Shown here one piece after another: positions 1-14,765 of a DNA stretch of 64,000 nt. The stretch comes from Sweltsa coloradensis (taxonomy: Eukaryota; Arthropoda; Insecta; Plecoptera; Chloroperlidae). The notes under the pieces were generated by a model. The model saw only the letters and a program-made list of their open reading frames with translations. It was not told the origin of the DNA and made no database searches. The position numbers were made by a program, and so were the translations under genes. The stretch covers positions 102,001 through 166,000 of the forward strand of contig JAMZAV010002042.1 in assembly GCA_024449915.1 (NCBI GenBank), read 5' to 3'. How positions within the stretch are numbered: the first letter of the stretch is position 1; the number at the start of each line of letters is the position of its first letter.

Positions 1-3000
1 TGCGACTTGCGAGATTCTACTTCTTTAGGTCGCCATTTCGATAACGACATTTGACGACGTCTAATGTAATCCTCAGTCAGGCTACTATGCGTTGATCTGT
101 TCGTTGGAGGCGCAGGGTTGTTAGACAAATATGTTCCTTGCTTGTTCAAAGATGGTGGAGGTGCCTGCACATTAACATTCAAAGTTTTGGGGCCAGCCAC
201 TCCCCCTTACCTTCAGGGTACTACCATCTTTGTTGAAGGACAATACCAAGAAAAAACGCTTGTCAATCGGACGTTGTGTTCAGTTTTTATCATGAGACGG
301 GACAGACGCAATGACAGAGATATGATACTTCCTTCGAAACATTTCCATATTCCTCTCGGTTGAAAATATAGCTTCTCTATTCGAAACACTCCTTGGCCTC
401 GATTTAATTTTTATTTAATGCTCAAATTAAATTGGCAGATAATTATCGCTCTTTTCACAAAAACCACCAAACAAAAAAGTGTTTTATGTTAAAATCTTGA
501 TTACCAATTGAGGTGTTGACGTATGGAATCATTAGTTTTCATTGTATACGGGCCCACGGGAAGTGAACAGGATCGTATGATTTTAAATTGACTTGATACA
601 CTGACAACCAACATCATAAGCACAAACACAACTCGAATAGTTGTTTTAGCAACCTAAAAAATTAAATACCTAAACATCATCGAAACGACACATAATTAAA
701 GATCAAGAAAAACAGCGGAACTTACTTTTGTATCCTTGGTAAAAACTTCAATAGTGTAAAGTGTTAAGTGTAGTAGAGGGAATTTCTGTTTGTTTTGTTT
801 ATCTTAGACGGTTTTTCGTAACTGATTTCTGTATTGAAAGTTTTGTTTGAACTATGTGTGTGCGTGTATAAAATAATCGACTCAGTTACATCATCAAAAC
901 ATATCCTTGAGAGAATTAGCTAACATTTAAAACTGGAGCTAAAAAGTCGAAAGTGGTTCGTTCCTTGCCCGTTTCTGAACCGAGCCGCATGTTTCGTCCC
1001 CGCCTGCAGGGACTGAACTCACCTGATTACATGGACAGATTGAACTTGACAATGTCCAACAATTCAATTGCTCTGCTCATCCTCGGCGTGTTTGGTTTTC
1101 TGTTTAGTCCGAGAGGGATCGTCAAGCATACCATCATCCTTCGTTGATATTCCAAACGTTTGATTTGATTTCGATGCTATTTTGTTGTGACCATCAATAG
1201 CATATAGCGTCGGGACTCGGGTTCCTGATCGCAAGTCAAAATACATGCTTCGTCGAACTCTCCAAACAAAGATTTACAGTTAAATGAATCGATATCAATG
1301 TTGTAATCAATTGTTTGTGAAATTAGCTGATAAGTAATTTGCAAGTCAACCTTGCAACGCTGGAAATTAAAAATTACGTCCACCATTTTGCCGTCAGTAT
1401 TATAGCTAATATTAAAAATGGGATTTTGATATAATATGTCACAAACAGAAACGCTTTAGTTTCTGGCTCATGTGTTAAACGAGACATATGCATGGAGATG
1501 AGTCTTAAACTTCTTTCTAGTAGGTGTGGTATTGGCATTTTCAATACGATTATTTTGTACCCATGCATTGAATGAACCTGAATTATGAGTATTACATAAA
1601 GTAAATACACGTATTTATAATAGTGGTGTAATATTTTATCGATTTGGAATATCCAAGACGCAATGTTTTGTTACATTCAACTACCCTCCCCCACCCCCTA
1701 AAAAAACGTTCCTACGATGGCTGACACGGTTGTGGCCGATACCCTTGTATAATTATATTGCCATTCGTCCTCGAGTATCTTCGCCTAGTAGGCCTATACA
1801 AGATTGATTGAGAAAGTATTGTCTGACTCCAAGGACCCGACCTGAGCATATATGTACACACACGGTTCTGCACCACTATCACTACGCGATGAGGGGCGAG
1901 ATTTTCAGCTCCGGACGAATCACTGTCTCTCTCACTACACCTGCAGCATCACTTTTCGGTCCGTTCGTCCGTCCATCGGGCCATCTGTGTGTGTGTCACG
2001 TCTCACGATAAAAACCCAACACCACTTCCGAATGACACGCGTTTTTTTCGTTGGCATATGTACATACCACATATGTGGGACAGATACATAACACACACAT
2101 GGCAGTTACTTTACAACAAAATAAGAGCAATAAATACAAAAACACAATACAAAATATGAATGATAAATTAATAAATACTATAATATACCAACCAAGTTCA
2201 AGTGTGAGTGTGACATGAATTCAATTTTTGTTTCAAAGTTTTATTGATTTATAATTTTTTGGGATATGGTTATTGTAAGCTGTAGTATACGGACGGCATT
2301 TACGTATAGCTTTGCGAAGGGGACGAGGATGATACAGAATGGTTTCAGTCACACGGGGGGGTAAGGTAGACCGTAGAGGTGGCTAGAATCCCGAAAGATT
2401 TTAAGTAAATGTGTACGGCAAATTACACCAACAAACAAAGAATATATTTTTATATTGTATCCCTCTTTATACCCGGCACCTCCATCAAAAACTAGATTTC
2501 AACAGTGGAAGGAAAAATATAAATTATATTTTTGTATTCTACGACCTGTTGATGAGCATCGCTCCTTCTTTTGGATACTTTCATATCCGTGCTTGTTTAT
2601 GGTAGCAATAGGGTCTGTCATTGTGTACGACTGGACAAAGTTCGAAATCTCAATGAAATTAGCATGTGAACGTTACGATTGGAACCGGAAACGTGCGTTC
2701 GTACTTTTCGAACTTCGACTACATTTTTCTATGAATCAAGATATATTTTATCTGCATACTGAGAAAGGTGACACCAATCCTCGTACGTGTTTTTTTTTTA
2801 ATTTTGGCCCCGTTTAGTCACATACAATTTATAAATATCGATTCAAATTGCAATTTGTATGGACTTTTGGAGAGCTTGCTCGAAAAAATCTACGACATGT
2901 GAAAAATGGCTTTACACGAAAAACAAGTATACAGTTATCCGTCGCAGGGTGAAAACAGAAGAAGAAAATGCTGATTTCCTTACAAATGTAACTTAATCCG

Positions 3001-3078
3001 AAAATTACAAAAGTACTGCAGATATAAAATATTTCGTTATTTTGTCTTCTACGACAATTACAATTACTGCAATTACAG
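1..3078. other. Unassigned AT-rich DNA
   Basis: I see no gene, RNA or mobile element that I can support here. Open frames are short and show no recognisable domain. The longest (2455-2817, +) has no family resemblance I know. There are small homopolymer and TG-rich patches. It may be intergenic or intronic. Confidence 0.5.
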
Positions 3079-3415
3079 AACTGATTTTCAGTGGGGGGCA
3101 TTGCATTTAAAGCTGCCCTGTAGGCGCCGACACCATCGACTAGCGATCAACGACCAATTAGCGACCGGGATATTTAGGTAGGAAACACTGATCAATCAGG
3201 TTGAACACGACTCCACCAGCAGGCAGCGCCAGAATCAACAAGGCTGATTCGGAACAACCTCAGTCTCGGCTCTATAGTCACCGTTTACAAATTCCTAAGT
3301 TAAGAACTGTTGGATTTTAGTCCACATCGGAAGTTAAAAAACTTCTACCTAAAGCGGGAATTGAACCCTGGACTTTCTGCATTGGAGCAGATACGTAAAC
3401 CACAAGACCAACGAA
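3079..3415 (-). mobile_element. SINE-A copy 1 (tRNA-derived SINE), degenerate
   Basis: On the minus strand the right end begins with a tRNA-like head: an A-box-like TTGGTCTTGTGG and a B-box-like GGGTTCAATTCCC, both visible as reverse complement around 3365-3410. A body of about 250 bp follows and ends in an AACTGATTTTCAG block at 3079. The whole segment aligns by eye with 32168-32592 and 48115-48497, which share the head, the body words (for example AGAATCAACAAGGC) and the tail. A pol III-transcribed SINE moved by a partner LINE is the obvious class. This copy lacks a clear (TAAA)n tail and carries several small changes. Confidence 0.75.
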
Positions 3416-3789
3416 CATTTAATCACCATTTCCACCTCTTTTGGGAATACTAACGAACCTACGCTTGTTAATATGATTAAATTATTGTTTATTTTTTGTT
3501 CGTTGTATTAACGAACACATCGGCTCGTTTACGAGCCAAAGATGAATACGGTACAGTATAACGCGGTGTGGTGTCATCGAAATCTAAATCTACCTCAAGG
3601 CAAAGACAGAAGTATTGCAGCCTTTTGCATTATACATGCAAGACTCGAAACTCGAACTTGCTTAAACAACACCCCAGTACTTGGTGACAAGTCCAATTGT
3701 ATAGATGATAACATGAATTACATGCACGTTGCGCAGCTATAGTAGACATCCTTTATCAGATATAGATTCTATATTGCCAGTTACGTTAT
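3416..3789. other. Unassigned gap
   Basis: Short AT-rich segment between SINE-A copy 1 and the LINE remnant. I see nothing in it. Confidence 0.4.
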
Positions 3790-4025
3790 TTTACGTTACT
3801 TCTTCTCCGCGATGTTGGGAGAAGGTTGTCGTCCAATGGTACAGAGAGTCAACAAATTGTTGCCACCCGAGCTTTGTATTCAAACATCACTAGATCTGGC
3901 TTATTTAGCTCTACTGCTCGATCCGTGATGAGTGGGGTGTCCCACAGCAGTTTGGCAGCTCGGCTTCGAAGCACCTGCTCAGGCTTGCACTTGCAGTAAG
4001 GCACTTCTGAATCTTCTTGGGAAGG
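3790..4025 (-). pseudogene. LINE C-terminal remnant, PD-D/E-K-like tail
   Basis: Translating the minus strand from about 4022 downwards gives a frame reading YCKCKPEQVLRSRAAKLLWD, then TPLITDRAVELNKPDLVMFE, an in-frame TGA, and LSVPLDDNLLPTSRR. The pattern K-P-E-x-V-L, L-W-D, T-D-R, N-x-P-D-(L/I)-V, then (I)-x-(V/I)-P-x-D-x-N is one I recall from C-terminal regions of many invertebrate non-LTR retrotransposon proteins. The PD and downstream acidic positions resemble a restriction-like endonuclease fold, but that part is inference. The stop codon and lack of an upstream RT show a dead fragment. Confidence 0.5.
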
Positions 4026-4184
4026 ACATCAGTGTGTCGATCAAGCTCAAAGCTACTCAAGGAGCTCAAGTATCGTACTAAAACCAGAAATGTGCTGGAT
4101 ACACTCTGAGTTTGCTCTGCACTGACCCCATTGATGATAATAATATGGTTTTTATAGCCCTTGCAGAGTAGGTTATTTCTTACG
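4026..4184. other. Junction between LINE fragments
   Basis: Short transition from the reverse LINE remnant to the forward LINE copy. It contains a small GATAATAAT stretch near 4135 and nothing else assignable. Confidence 0.3.
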
Positions 4185-5605
<1,421 letters not shown>

Positions 5606-5670
5606 TCAAATTTAAGGCTTTCGCGGCCCGGTAAATAATTAACACAATTTATTGGTCGGGACATTTCCTG

Positions 5671-8081
5671 TGTGACCTTGCATTTCTTTGTCGCTGTAGA
5701 GATGAAGGTGTGATTCCAGTTTTTGCAAGAATATCTCACCACCTAATGGATTGTCATACTCGCAACATCTTCAAACGAGCTAGTGAAGCTTTGGTAAGGA
5801 ATCAAATCCACAAATGTCGTACTAGTTTAGACTATATTGCTCGACAAGCGTTCACACTTCAGATGGAACTGAGTGCATCGTTGAGTCCTAACATGTGGTC
5901 TAAAATAGATGCACTTACAGCCCAAAAAGCTCAGGACCTCCACAACAGGAGAAAGGCAGTGCAGGTTAAGAAGTTAGAATGTCTTCAGGCTAAAGAGAGA
6001 AGAGTAATAAGACCACCCCAACACCAGGTAGTCCATAATTTGTCGAGTACAGTGTTAGATGAGCCTACCATGAACGTTTTGTCGAAAGGACTAAATTTTG
6101 CTGTCACTCCTAACCGTATTCCATTTGAAGAGATTATCAGTGGAGTAGAAGCGTCCTTGATTCGTCTGTCTGACGCTGAAGCAGAGGAAGTTCGACAAGA
6201 GACAACGAGAGTATTGAAAGCAGCGAAGCCTCCTGAAAAGAACCTTAGTAAGCAGGAACAAATGGCAATCAAGAGACTTCGAGAGAATGATTCAATACGA
6301 GTTCTTAAGTCAGACAAGGGTAATTCAACTGTGGTGATGGATTTAGTCGACTACAGGCAGAAGATGGAAAATCTATTGCAAGGTAAAGCATACCAATTAC
6401 TCCAACGAAGTCCTCTAAGCAGAATAACCCTTTTAACAGCAAAACTGATTAAAGAATCACCTCTGGACGCAGCGGTAAAAAGGCGATAACCCAACACGAT
6501 GGTTTAGAACGCCGAGGATATATGGTCTTCCTAAAGTTCACAAGCCAGGAGTTCCGTTACGTCCAATTGTAAACGCAATAGGTTCCCCTACCCATGAGTT
6601 GGCTCGCCACTTGGCAAAACAGATCCAACCACTTGTGCCAGATACCAAGTCATATATTAAGAACTCGGTTCATTTTATTGAATGTCTTAAAGACCTAACA
6701 TTCGATGACCAAGACTTGATGGTAAGTTTTGACATTGTGTCATTGTTTACTAATATTCCAGTGCCAGAAGCAATGAAGGTGGTACGGGAAAGAATTCCTT
6801 TGGCAAAACACATCTCAGACTTAATTCAACATTGTCTGGAATCCACATTCTTTGTTTTTGAGGGACAAGTGTATCAACAAACTGAAGGCACTCCAATGGG
6901 CAGCCCTTTATCTCCAGTAGTAGCCAATCTCTTTTTGGATGATTTCGAGTCCAAAGCACTGGACTCGGCCACACTGAAGCCAAAGATTTGGTTGCGATAT
7001 GTGGATGATATCTTTGCAGTTTGGCCACATGGTAGGGAAACACTACATGCATTTTTGGTCTATTTGAATAGCATCCATCCAAGCATTCAGTTCACTATGG
7101 AATTAGAGACGAATGGCCAACTAGCTTTTCTGGATATTCTAGTCACGAGAGGAAACATACCTGGCCACGCCGTTTATCGCAAGCCCACTCATACCAACTT
7201 GTACCTGCATGAGACATCCCATCACCACCCGCCACAGAAACAGTCTGTTATTAACACGCTGGTAACCCGAGCTTATAGACTGTCAGACGAAGCAAGTTTG
7301 GAAAAGGAAAAGGGTGTACTCAGAGAAGCATTATTAAACAATGGCTACAGTAATGCAACCATCAACAGGGCTTTGAACAGGCCACAGAAACAAGATAACA
7401 GAGCGATAGTTGAAGATGAGGCTACCGGTAACATCACGAGAGCCTTCCTGCCTTACGTGAAGTACACGACGGACAGAATCGGTCGCATTTTAGCTAAAAA
7501 AGAGATCAAAACTGTTTATACTCCATGGAAAAAGGTAGCCAATTTGATGAAGCCAGTCAAAGATATCATTCCACTGCAAGAGAGTGGTGTTTACCAAATT
7601 CCTTGCAAGTGTGGGTTTGTTTATATAGGCCAAACATGCAGGACAGTGGGAACAAGACTTAAAGAACATAAAGCTCATTGTAGGCATGCTCGAGAAGAAC
7701 AGTCAGCGGTGGCTAAACATGCTTGTGAAAATGTTAACAATCCAAGACATGAAATTCTGTTTGAGAGTGCCACAATAGTTTGCAAAGAGCCCCGTTTACT
7801 TCCAAGATTGGTTAGAGAGTCCATTGAAATTGCTAAAACACCAAACAATTTTAATGGTGATGTTGGGTTTAAGCTGAGCGGGTCGTGGGCGCCTATATTG
7901 AAAAGGATTCAAGACAACTCCCAACGCTGGCCGTATCAAAAATAGTTGCATTATCCCCGACATCTTACTTCCGGTTTCGAATACAGACCTTCTCGTCCTC
8001 CCTGTCCCAGAACTGGATCAGCCCCAAGAAAGTGGAGTCCGACGAAGTGATCGTATACGTACCAGAAACTCTCAAATGTGA
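5671..8081 (+). pseudogene. PLE1 reverse transcriptase / GIY-YIG endonuclease, two frameshifts
   Basis: Part 1 (about 5671-6480) is the N-terminal region, opening in mid-frame with a CRDEGVIPVFAR-type start typical of PLE proteins and rich in charged residues. Near 6475-6481 an A-run shifts the frame by one base. Part 2 (6482-7945) holds YGLPKVHKPG (6521), RT motif A SFDIVSLF with Asp at 6731, motif B GTPMGSPLSP (6887), motif C YVDD (6998-7009), then the nuclease: GVY (7586-7594), YIG (7622-7630), RLKEH, and RESIEI with the catalytic Glu at 7817. The frame then stops at 7945, but a +1 frame continues to NTDLLVLPVPELDQPQESGV and RRSDRIRTRNSQM, stop 8079-8081. The reverse PLE2 fragment ends in nearly the same peptide, so this is probably the real C-terminus. 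All catalytic motifs persist and only frameshifts disable it. N-terminal residues are missing through 5' truncation. Confidence 0.9.
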
Positions 8082-8228
8082 TATTTGGTCTTCATAAGAA
8101 TGTAACGCATGTTTATAGAAGGCGGGGCCTGGTCATGGTAACTGTTTGTTTTGTGATTTTGTTTTTCTATGTAACGCCTTGTCTGGGCTTTTATTTTTGT
8201 AAGTTTTTAGAATTAATATCTTGTTTTT

Positions 8229-8262
8229 CTGAGGATAGCCCACACAGTTGGGCTGAAACGTC
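8229..8262 (+). ncRNA. Hammerhead-like motif in PLE1 3' UTR
   Basis: CTGAGGA (8229-8235) matches the CUGANGA core. A perfect 6-bp stem AGCCCA/TGGGCT (8237-8242, 8249-8254) follows, then GAAAC (8255-8259). Hammerhead ribozymes are known in PLEs. One extra T (8236) sits between the core and stem II. The helix III partner CGTC/GACG spans a 20-base loop, and no proper UH cleavage site is visible. It is likely a degenerate relative rather than an active ribozyme. The identical motif occurs in reverse at about 9990-10023. Confidence 0.5.
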
Positions 8263-8318
8263 AAAAGCAATTAAAGCAGATTCGACGCGGCGAAATGTCC
8301 CGACCAATAAATTGTGTT

Positions 8319-9881
<1,563 letters not shown>

Positions 9882-9889
9882 GTTCTTAT

Positions 9890-10452
9890 TTAAAATTTAA
9901 GGCTTTCGCGGCCCGGTAAATAATTAACACAATTAATTGGCCGGTACATTTCGCCGCGTCGATTCTGCTATTATTGCTTTTGACGTTTCAGCCCAACTGT
10001 GTGGGCTATCCTCAGAAAACAAGAAATAAAATTAAAAACTTACAAAAATATAAGACAAGACAAGGCTTCACATAGAAAAACAAAATAACAACATAACACA
10101 GTTACCATGATCAGGCCCCGCCTTCTATAAAATTGCATTATATTCTAATAAGGTCTTATTCACAACCAGATCAACATCACATTTTAGAGTTTCTGGTGCG
10201 TATCCGATCACTCCGTCGAACTCCACTTTCTTGGGGCTGATCCTGTTCTCGTCCTCCCTGTCCCGGAACTGGATCAGCCCCAAGAAAGTGGAGTTGAGCC
10301 TCACAATATATGTGGTGTCCAATAGGACGAATTTTGAATATTGGATTAGTAAATTTGAATATTGATGACCATTCCTCATCTCCAGCCAATCTCGCCGCTC
10401 TCTTCTGGGAGTTGTTTGTGTCGAAATGATAATGCCATCGTTCTTTTCTCAT
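9890..10452 (-). mobile_element. PLE2: reverse Penelope 3' fragment with snapback
   Basis: On the minus strand this reads PLE C-terminal coding sequence, then the PLE1-type 3' UTR with the hammerhead-like motif (about 9990-10023), ending at 9896 in GGGCCGCGAAAGCC. The (-) frame 10177-10452 ends QDQPQESGVRRSDRIRTRNS-K-M, matching the PLE1 C-terminus. Between 10207 and 10297 the same coding piece is present in both orientations, giving a hairpin with 25-bp perfect arms. It inserted next to a (TTA)n array. Truncated, not functional. Confidence 0.85.
10207..10297. repeat. Hairpin inside PLE2
   Basis: Arms are AACTCCACTTTCTTGGGGCT (from 10207, plus GATCC) and its exact reverse complement ending at 10297, with a loop of about 40 bp. 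The loop also derives from the PLE C-terminal coding region. This marks a switch in strand during insertion. Confidence 0.85.
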
Positions 10453-10649
10453 TCTTCTGACTTCGAAGTGAAAGGCTAGGTCAGTCGATCAAGTATCCAG
10501 GCTACACGGTTCTTTCTTCTGGCCATGTCTGGGTACGGGAGTAGACAAATGCTGGAGCGAAGCTCCAATGTCAACAGATCGTCGAAAAAGAATACAAAAG
10601 GAAAAAATAAAATGATTCGACGTGCATTAAATATTTTGGATCAAGGTCT

Positions 10650-11292
10650 TGGTTCCGCGGGGCTATTTACTCCTACCTTAACGCCAGCGTCGCTATAAAC
10701 ATGTTGTATCATACTTCCTGAGGGGCTATATCCACACCTACCTTACCGCCAGCGTCACTATAAACATGTTGTATCATATTTTCTGAGGGGTTATATCCTC
10801 TCCTTCCTTACCTCCAGCGTCACTATAAACATGTTGTATCATACTTTCTGCGGGGCTATATCCACTCCTACCTTACCGCCAGCGTCACTATAAACATGTT
10901 GTATCATACTTTCTGCGGGGCTATATCCACTCCTACCTTACCGCCAGCGTCACTTTAAACATGTTGTATCATACTTTCTGCCGGGCTATATCCACTCCTA
11001 CTTTGCCGCCAGCGTCGCTATAAACATGTTGTATCATACTTTCTGCGGGCTATATCCACTCCTACCTTACCGCCAGCGTCACTATGATGTTGTTGTATCA
11101 TACTTTCTGCGGGGCTATATCCTCTCCTACCTTACCGCCAGCGTCACTTTAAACATGTTGTATCATACTTTCTGCGGGGCTATATCCACTTTTATCTTCC
11201 CGCCATCGTCACTATCATGTTGTATCACACTTTCTGTGAGGTTATATCCACTCTTACTTTACCTCCAGCGTTATTATAAACATCTTGTATAA
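10650..11292. repeat. 65-bp tandem satellite, about 10 copies
   Basis: Units contain AACATGTTGTATCATACTTT, CTGCGGGGCTATATCCACTC and CTACCTTACCGCCAGCGTCA. The ATGTTGTATC anchor recurs at 10701, 10766, 10831, 10896, 10961 and 11026, so the period is 65. Later copies drift. An 88-residue open frame here is a by-product of the repeat. Confidence 0.95.
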
Positions 11293-11644
11293 CAGTTTTT
11301 ACACAATTTTTTGGGACCAAAATCCTATAAGGACTCGGGGCAGTAATCTTGTCTCCATGTTTTTTTTCTTATGGATGATTTTTGACGTTGGGACCTAGCG
11401 CGAAAATAACAAAGTTTGGCAATTTTGTTTCGGGTCATAGTGGACCTAATATTTTTTCTGTTAAATTGTAAAAATTAAATATATTTATTAATTTTTGGTT
11501 TTAGTCAGTATGAAGGTAATATTAATTTGACCTGGGTGTATTTGGCTTGAGGCTCGTCAGGATTTCCGTTGGCCTGAACTGGCCGGCGACCTCAGAATGG
11601 AAGCTTCGTATCGTATCCCATCACGGAGCCATTTGCATAATTTA

Positions 11645-11682
<38 letters not shown>
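11293..11682 (+). other. Unassigned DNA ending in a LINE-type (TTA)n tail
   Basis: Mostly unassigned. The last 100 bp end in a GGAGCCATTTGCATAATTTA word and a 40-bp (TTA)n run (11641-11682), like the 9597-9880 LINE tail. Confidence 0.4.
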
Positions 11683-11684
<2 letters not shown>

Positions 11685-12422
11685 ATCACTGATCACTGCT
11701 CAAAACTATATCATGAGAACCATATTTAATCTTCAGCGGCTTCAGTCAACTGACTTTGTTTATATAGAGCACGACATTCTTCCATTGCCACAACTGTATT
11801 TTTATAGAACTGTTTTATATGTTTTTAATAATCTTAGTAACCATGACTTTGTGAATAGTGCTGTCAATACTAGAAATTCATCAGTGCTACGTTTAACCGT
11901 ACCTGACTTTAGATTAACAAATACACGTAACCAGTTATCATATAAAGGCCCATATCTGTTCAATTCTATTTTATGCAAGATTCCAGAGTTTAAACCATGT
12001 ATGAAATATGTTCATTTTAAAAAACTTGCAGAAAATGCAGTAAAAGAGAGGTGAGTTATTTTCCATTTTAAAATTGCTTTTACCTTTATATTAAGATTAT
12101 CTATGTAGGCCTACTTGTTCGTTGTTTTACTGAAATGTATTATTGAATTGGTTACATTTAAAACTTATTATCATGAATTTTTAATTATACATTGTATTTT
12201 TAATTTTATTTATTTAGTTAATTGGTTAATTATTTTGTTAAGGTTTTAAGGATGTATAGTTCATTAATATTTACCGTGGCGGCTGGCACAATTAAAATGT
12301 TAATATGTGAAGCAGTCCTTCACACGAGCAGTCTGCTCATGAAGGCAACTTGCTTGTTTGATATTGTTAAATGTATTGTGTGTGTTTAATCAAATAAATT
12401 GAATTGAATTGAATTGAATTGA

Positions 12423-12488
<66 letters not shown>
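11683..12488 (+). mobile_element. 5'-truncated LINE, RT C-terminus
   Basis: The frame at 11713-12054 reads RTIFNLQRLQSTDF, LPLPQLYFYRTVLYVF, a TRNSSVLRLTVPDFRLTNTR block and SYKGPYLFNSILCKIPEF, then stop. This follows the layout of the LINE C-termini at 4185 and 8758 but is clearly diverged (a different subfamily). The 3' UTR ends at about 12400 in AAATAAATTGAATTGAATTG, a short (GAATT)n run and then a (ATT)n array to 12488. Confidence 0.8.
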
Positions 12489-14555
12489 GTTATTATTTAT
12501 TATTATTATATATTATTATATTATTATTTGCATATATTTGTTTTTCCTATTATGATACGTAGGCCTACCACGAGTTAAGCTAGGAATAATTCAGTTTGTT
12601 TATAAAACTAATACTAGCAAAATAGATACGCATTTGTAAGAGATGGCATTAGTTGCTAAAACAAAAAAGTCTAATGATCGTGGTCTACAATTCTGACTCT
12701 GCTGTGACGTTAAATGGTTACTAGAACATTGATCTATTTCCTGTGAAAACGTATTGTTTAACATATTTCGTGTGCAAAAGCCAATGTTTTAAATGTACCA
12801 ACCGAAATCCTAACTGTTAAATGTAATAGGGAAAACTATTGGACAATGGAGGGGGTAAGAAGCCAAGGGGTTTAAGTGACGTTGTGAATTTTTTAAATAA
12901 GTCGAGTTAAGTACGTCATTTCGTACCTAACATTGATATAAACTTTGTGGTACAGGGATACAAGTGAATTAATTTCACAATGGTGTTCTTGATGATAATA
13001 GCTGTTATTCTAATACTGTTAATGTTAGTTATTGAGATCAACGCACGGTGGCGCAGGTTGGAAAGATAGTTTCTGAATATGTTTTGTTCTGAACATGTTT
13101 TTTTTTAGGTTGGATTCATTGACACACCTAACTCTTTTCACTCGATGCAGAAAGTTTAGAACAAAACATAACTTATTTTAAATCCCATTAAAACATAATT
13201 GAAAGTGGGGTGTTGGTACGCGTAAAACTGCTAAATTGTCTCATTTAAAAGGTTTGGATATACAGAAAATAAATGCAAATATTCTGAAAAACTCGGTTTC
13301 TGTATTGTAAATTTTGCGATATTTAGAGTTGCAGCGTATTGTCACCCGATGAAAAGCTTTTGAACTGCCAGAATTACGCCTCCTGCAGTCAAGTAGATAT
13401 CATTTTGGTGTTATATTACGAGTGATGACTAAACGGGTTTCGTTATTTTGTGTAGGGCCTATTGATGGTTTTTATCAAATATCGACGTTGCAACAACATC
13501 CTGGTTTTAAGGTGATTTTGTGAGCTTCGTAATGGCCAACAAGATTTTCCGGAAGTTACAATGAAACCAATAATATATAATTTTTGGGCGTTTGTTGTTT
13601 TTGGACTTGCCTCTTCGATTATACAGTGTTTTGTTTTCCTGCAACGATTCTCTGTCTACTCTCCACCTCTCTCGTTCAGAGAGGATGGGACATTGCTCAA
13701 GACCAGAGCACTTTCTTAATTGTCTAGCCAGTTACCCGTATTGATTAGAATCTACCGAAATCATCAAGTACGATTTCTGGTGTTGCGTGTCATTGTTCGT
13801 ATGATTGTATGACAATGAAGATAATGGAACTGCAAGGCGAGTTCAGTAGCGTGACCACTGGTCAGAACCCAAATCCCTTTCAATGAAGGCTGTACTCTGC
13901 TTGCTTGTTATTAAACAATTGAAGATGGAAGTTGGTAGGCTATGAACTAAGTCAGATTTCTATTGTGTGTGTGTGCTCTTGTAAGAGGAGAGACAGATTA
14001 GTTGGCCGTAGGCGAATGAACGCCGCCGAGAACATGAGTCAATAAACAGCACAGAACACAGAACACTGGACCAACCAAGCTCCCATCCGAGAATTGCTTA
14101 CACTGCATTGTTGTCTTAGTATTGTCATGGGGAAGTTAAGCACAAAAATCATCAAGTGAATGTCTTTCCCTACCCCACTCCAAGTCCAAGCACCCGTCTC
14201 GATTTTCATGCTCCCTGCTATAAAGAGCGTGATATACCTTACTTTTTTTTTTTTTTTTTGGCCGTTCAAGTGCATTTAAGAACAGTATTCCAATTTTCAA
14301 TAATATCAAATCACGATACAAGGCTGAGGCTCACGTTATAAATACCTAATGGTGGGTGATTTCTTCAAATATTCGATAGATCGGATAATCTGAATAAAAC
14401 CGGATGTAATTAGATATGTTACTTTTGAAATTTTACTCATTACTAACTTGTTGATTTCGCGTTTTTTAATGTGCATTTTTATCGTGATTGATGGGGTGGA
14501 CTTCTGTTTACTTTCTATTTTTCGTCTATACTGGTCCTTGCAATTGTATGGCAGA
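12489..14555. other. Unassigned DNA
   Basis: No supported gene. A T-rich homopolymer (14243-14260) lies near the right end. Open frames are short and without recognisable domains. Confidence 0.5.
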
Positions 14556-14559
14556 GTAC

Positions 14560-14765
14560 GTAATGTGATATTGACACGTGCTACGGTTGCAGTTTTGGAT
14601 GTTGTAGCTCTGATTGGGTAGGTCGCGAGTTCGAATCCCTCAACCAGAAGACAATCCAGACTGAATTTTTTACAGTGTTTTTTTCTGGAATTGAGTCCAC
14701 TTAAACAGCCCACAGACAATTCCTTCACAATTAAGTAAATATCCTAATAGCCTGCCTAATGTATA
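14560..14765 (+). mobile_element. SINE-B copy 1 (tRNA-derived), diverged
   Basis: A B-box-like GAGTTCGAATCCCTC (14626-14640) is preceded by GATTGGGTAGGTCGC. Downstream, TTTTTTTCTGGAATTGAGTCC and AACAGCCCACAGACAATTCC match, with changes, the bodies of 39455-39672 and 56500-56730 (reverse copies). The order head, TTTTTCC block, GATTGAGTCC block, AGCCC block is shared by all three. Confidence 0.65.

Noticed and set aside
2455..2817. 120-codon open frame
   Set aside because: No recognisable domain, AT-driven composition, no splice or promoter support.
8229..8262. Active hammerhead ribozyme
   Set aside because: Core is close but has an extra base before stem II and no identifiable UH cleavage position, so activity is not claimed.
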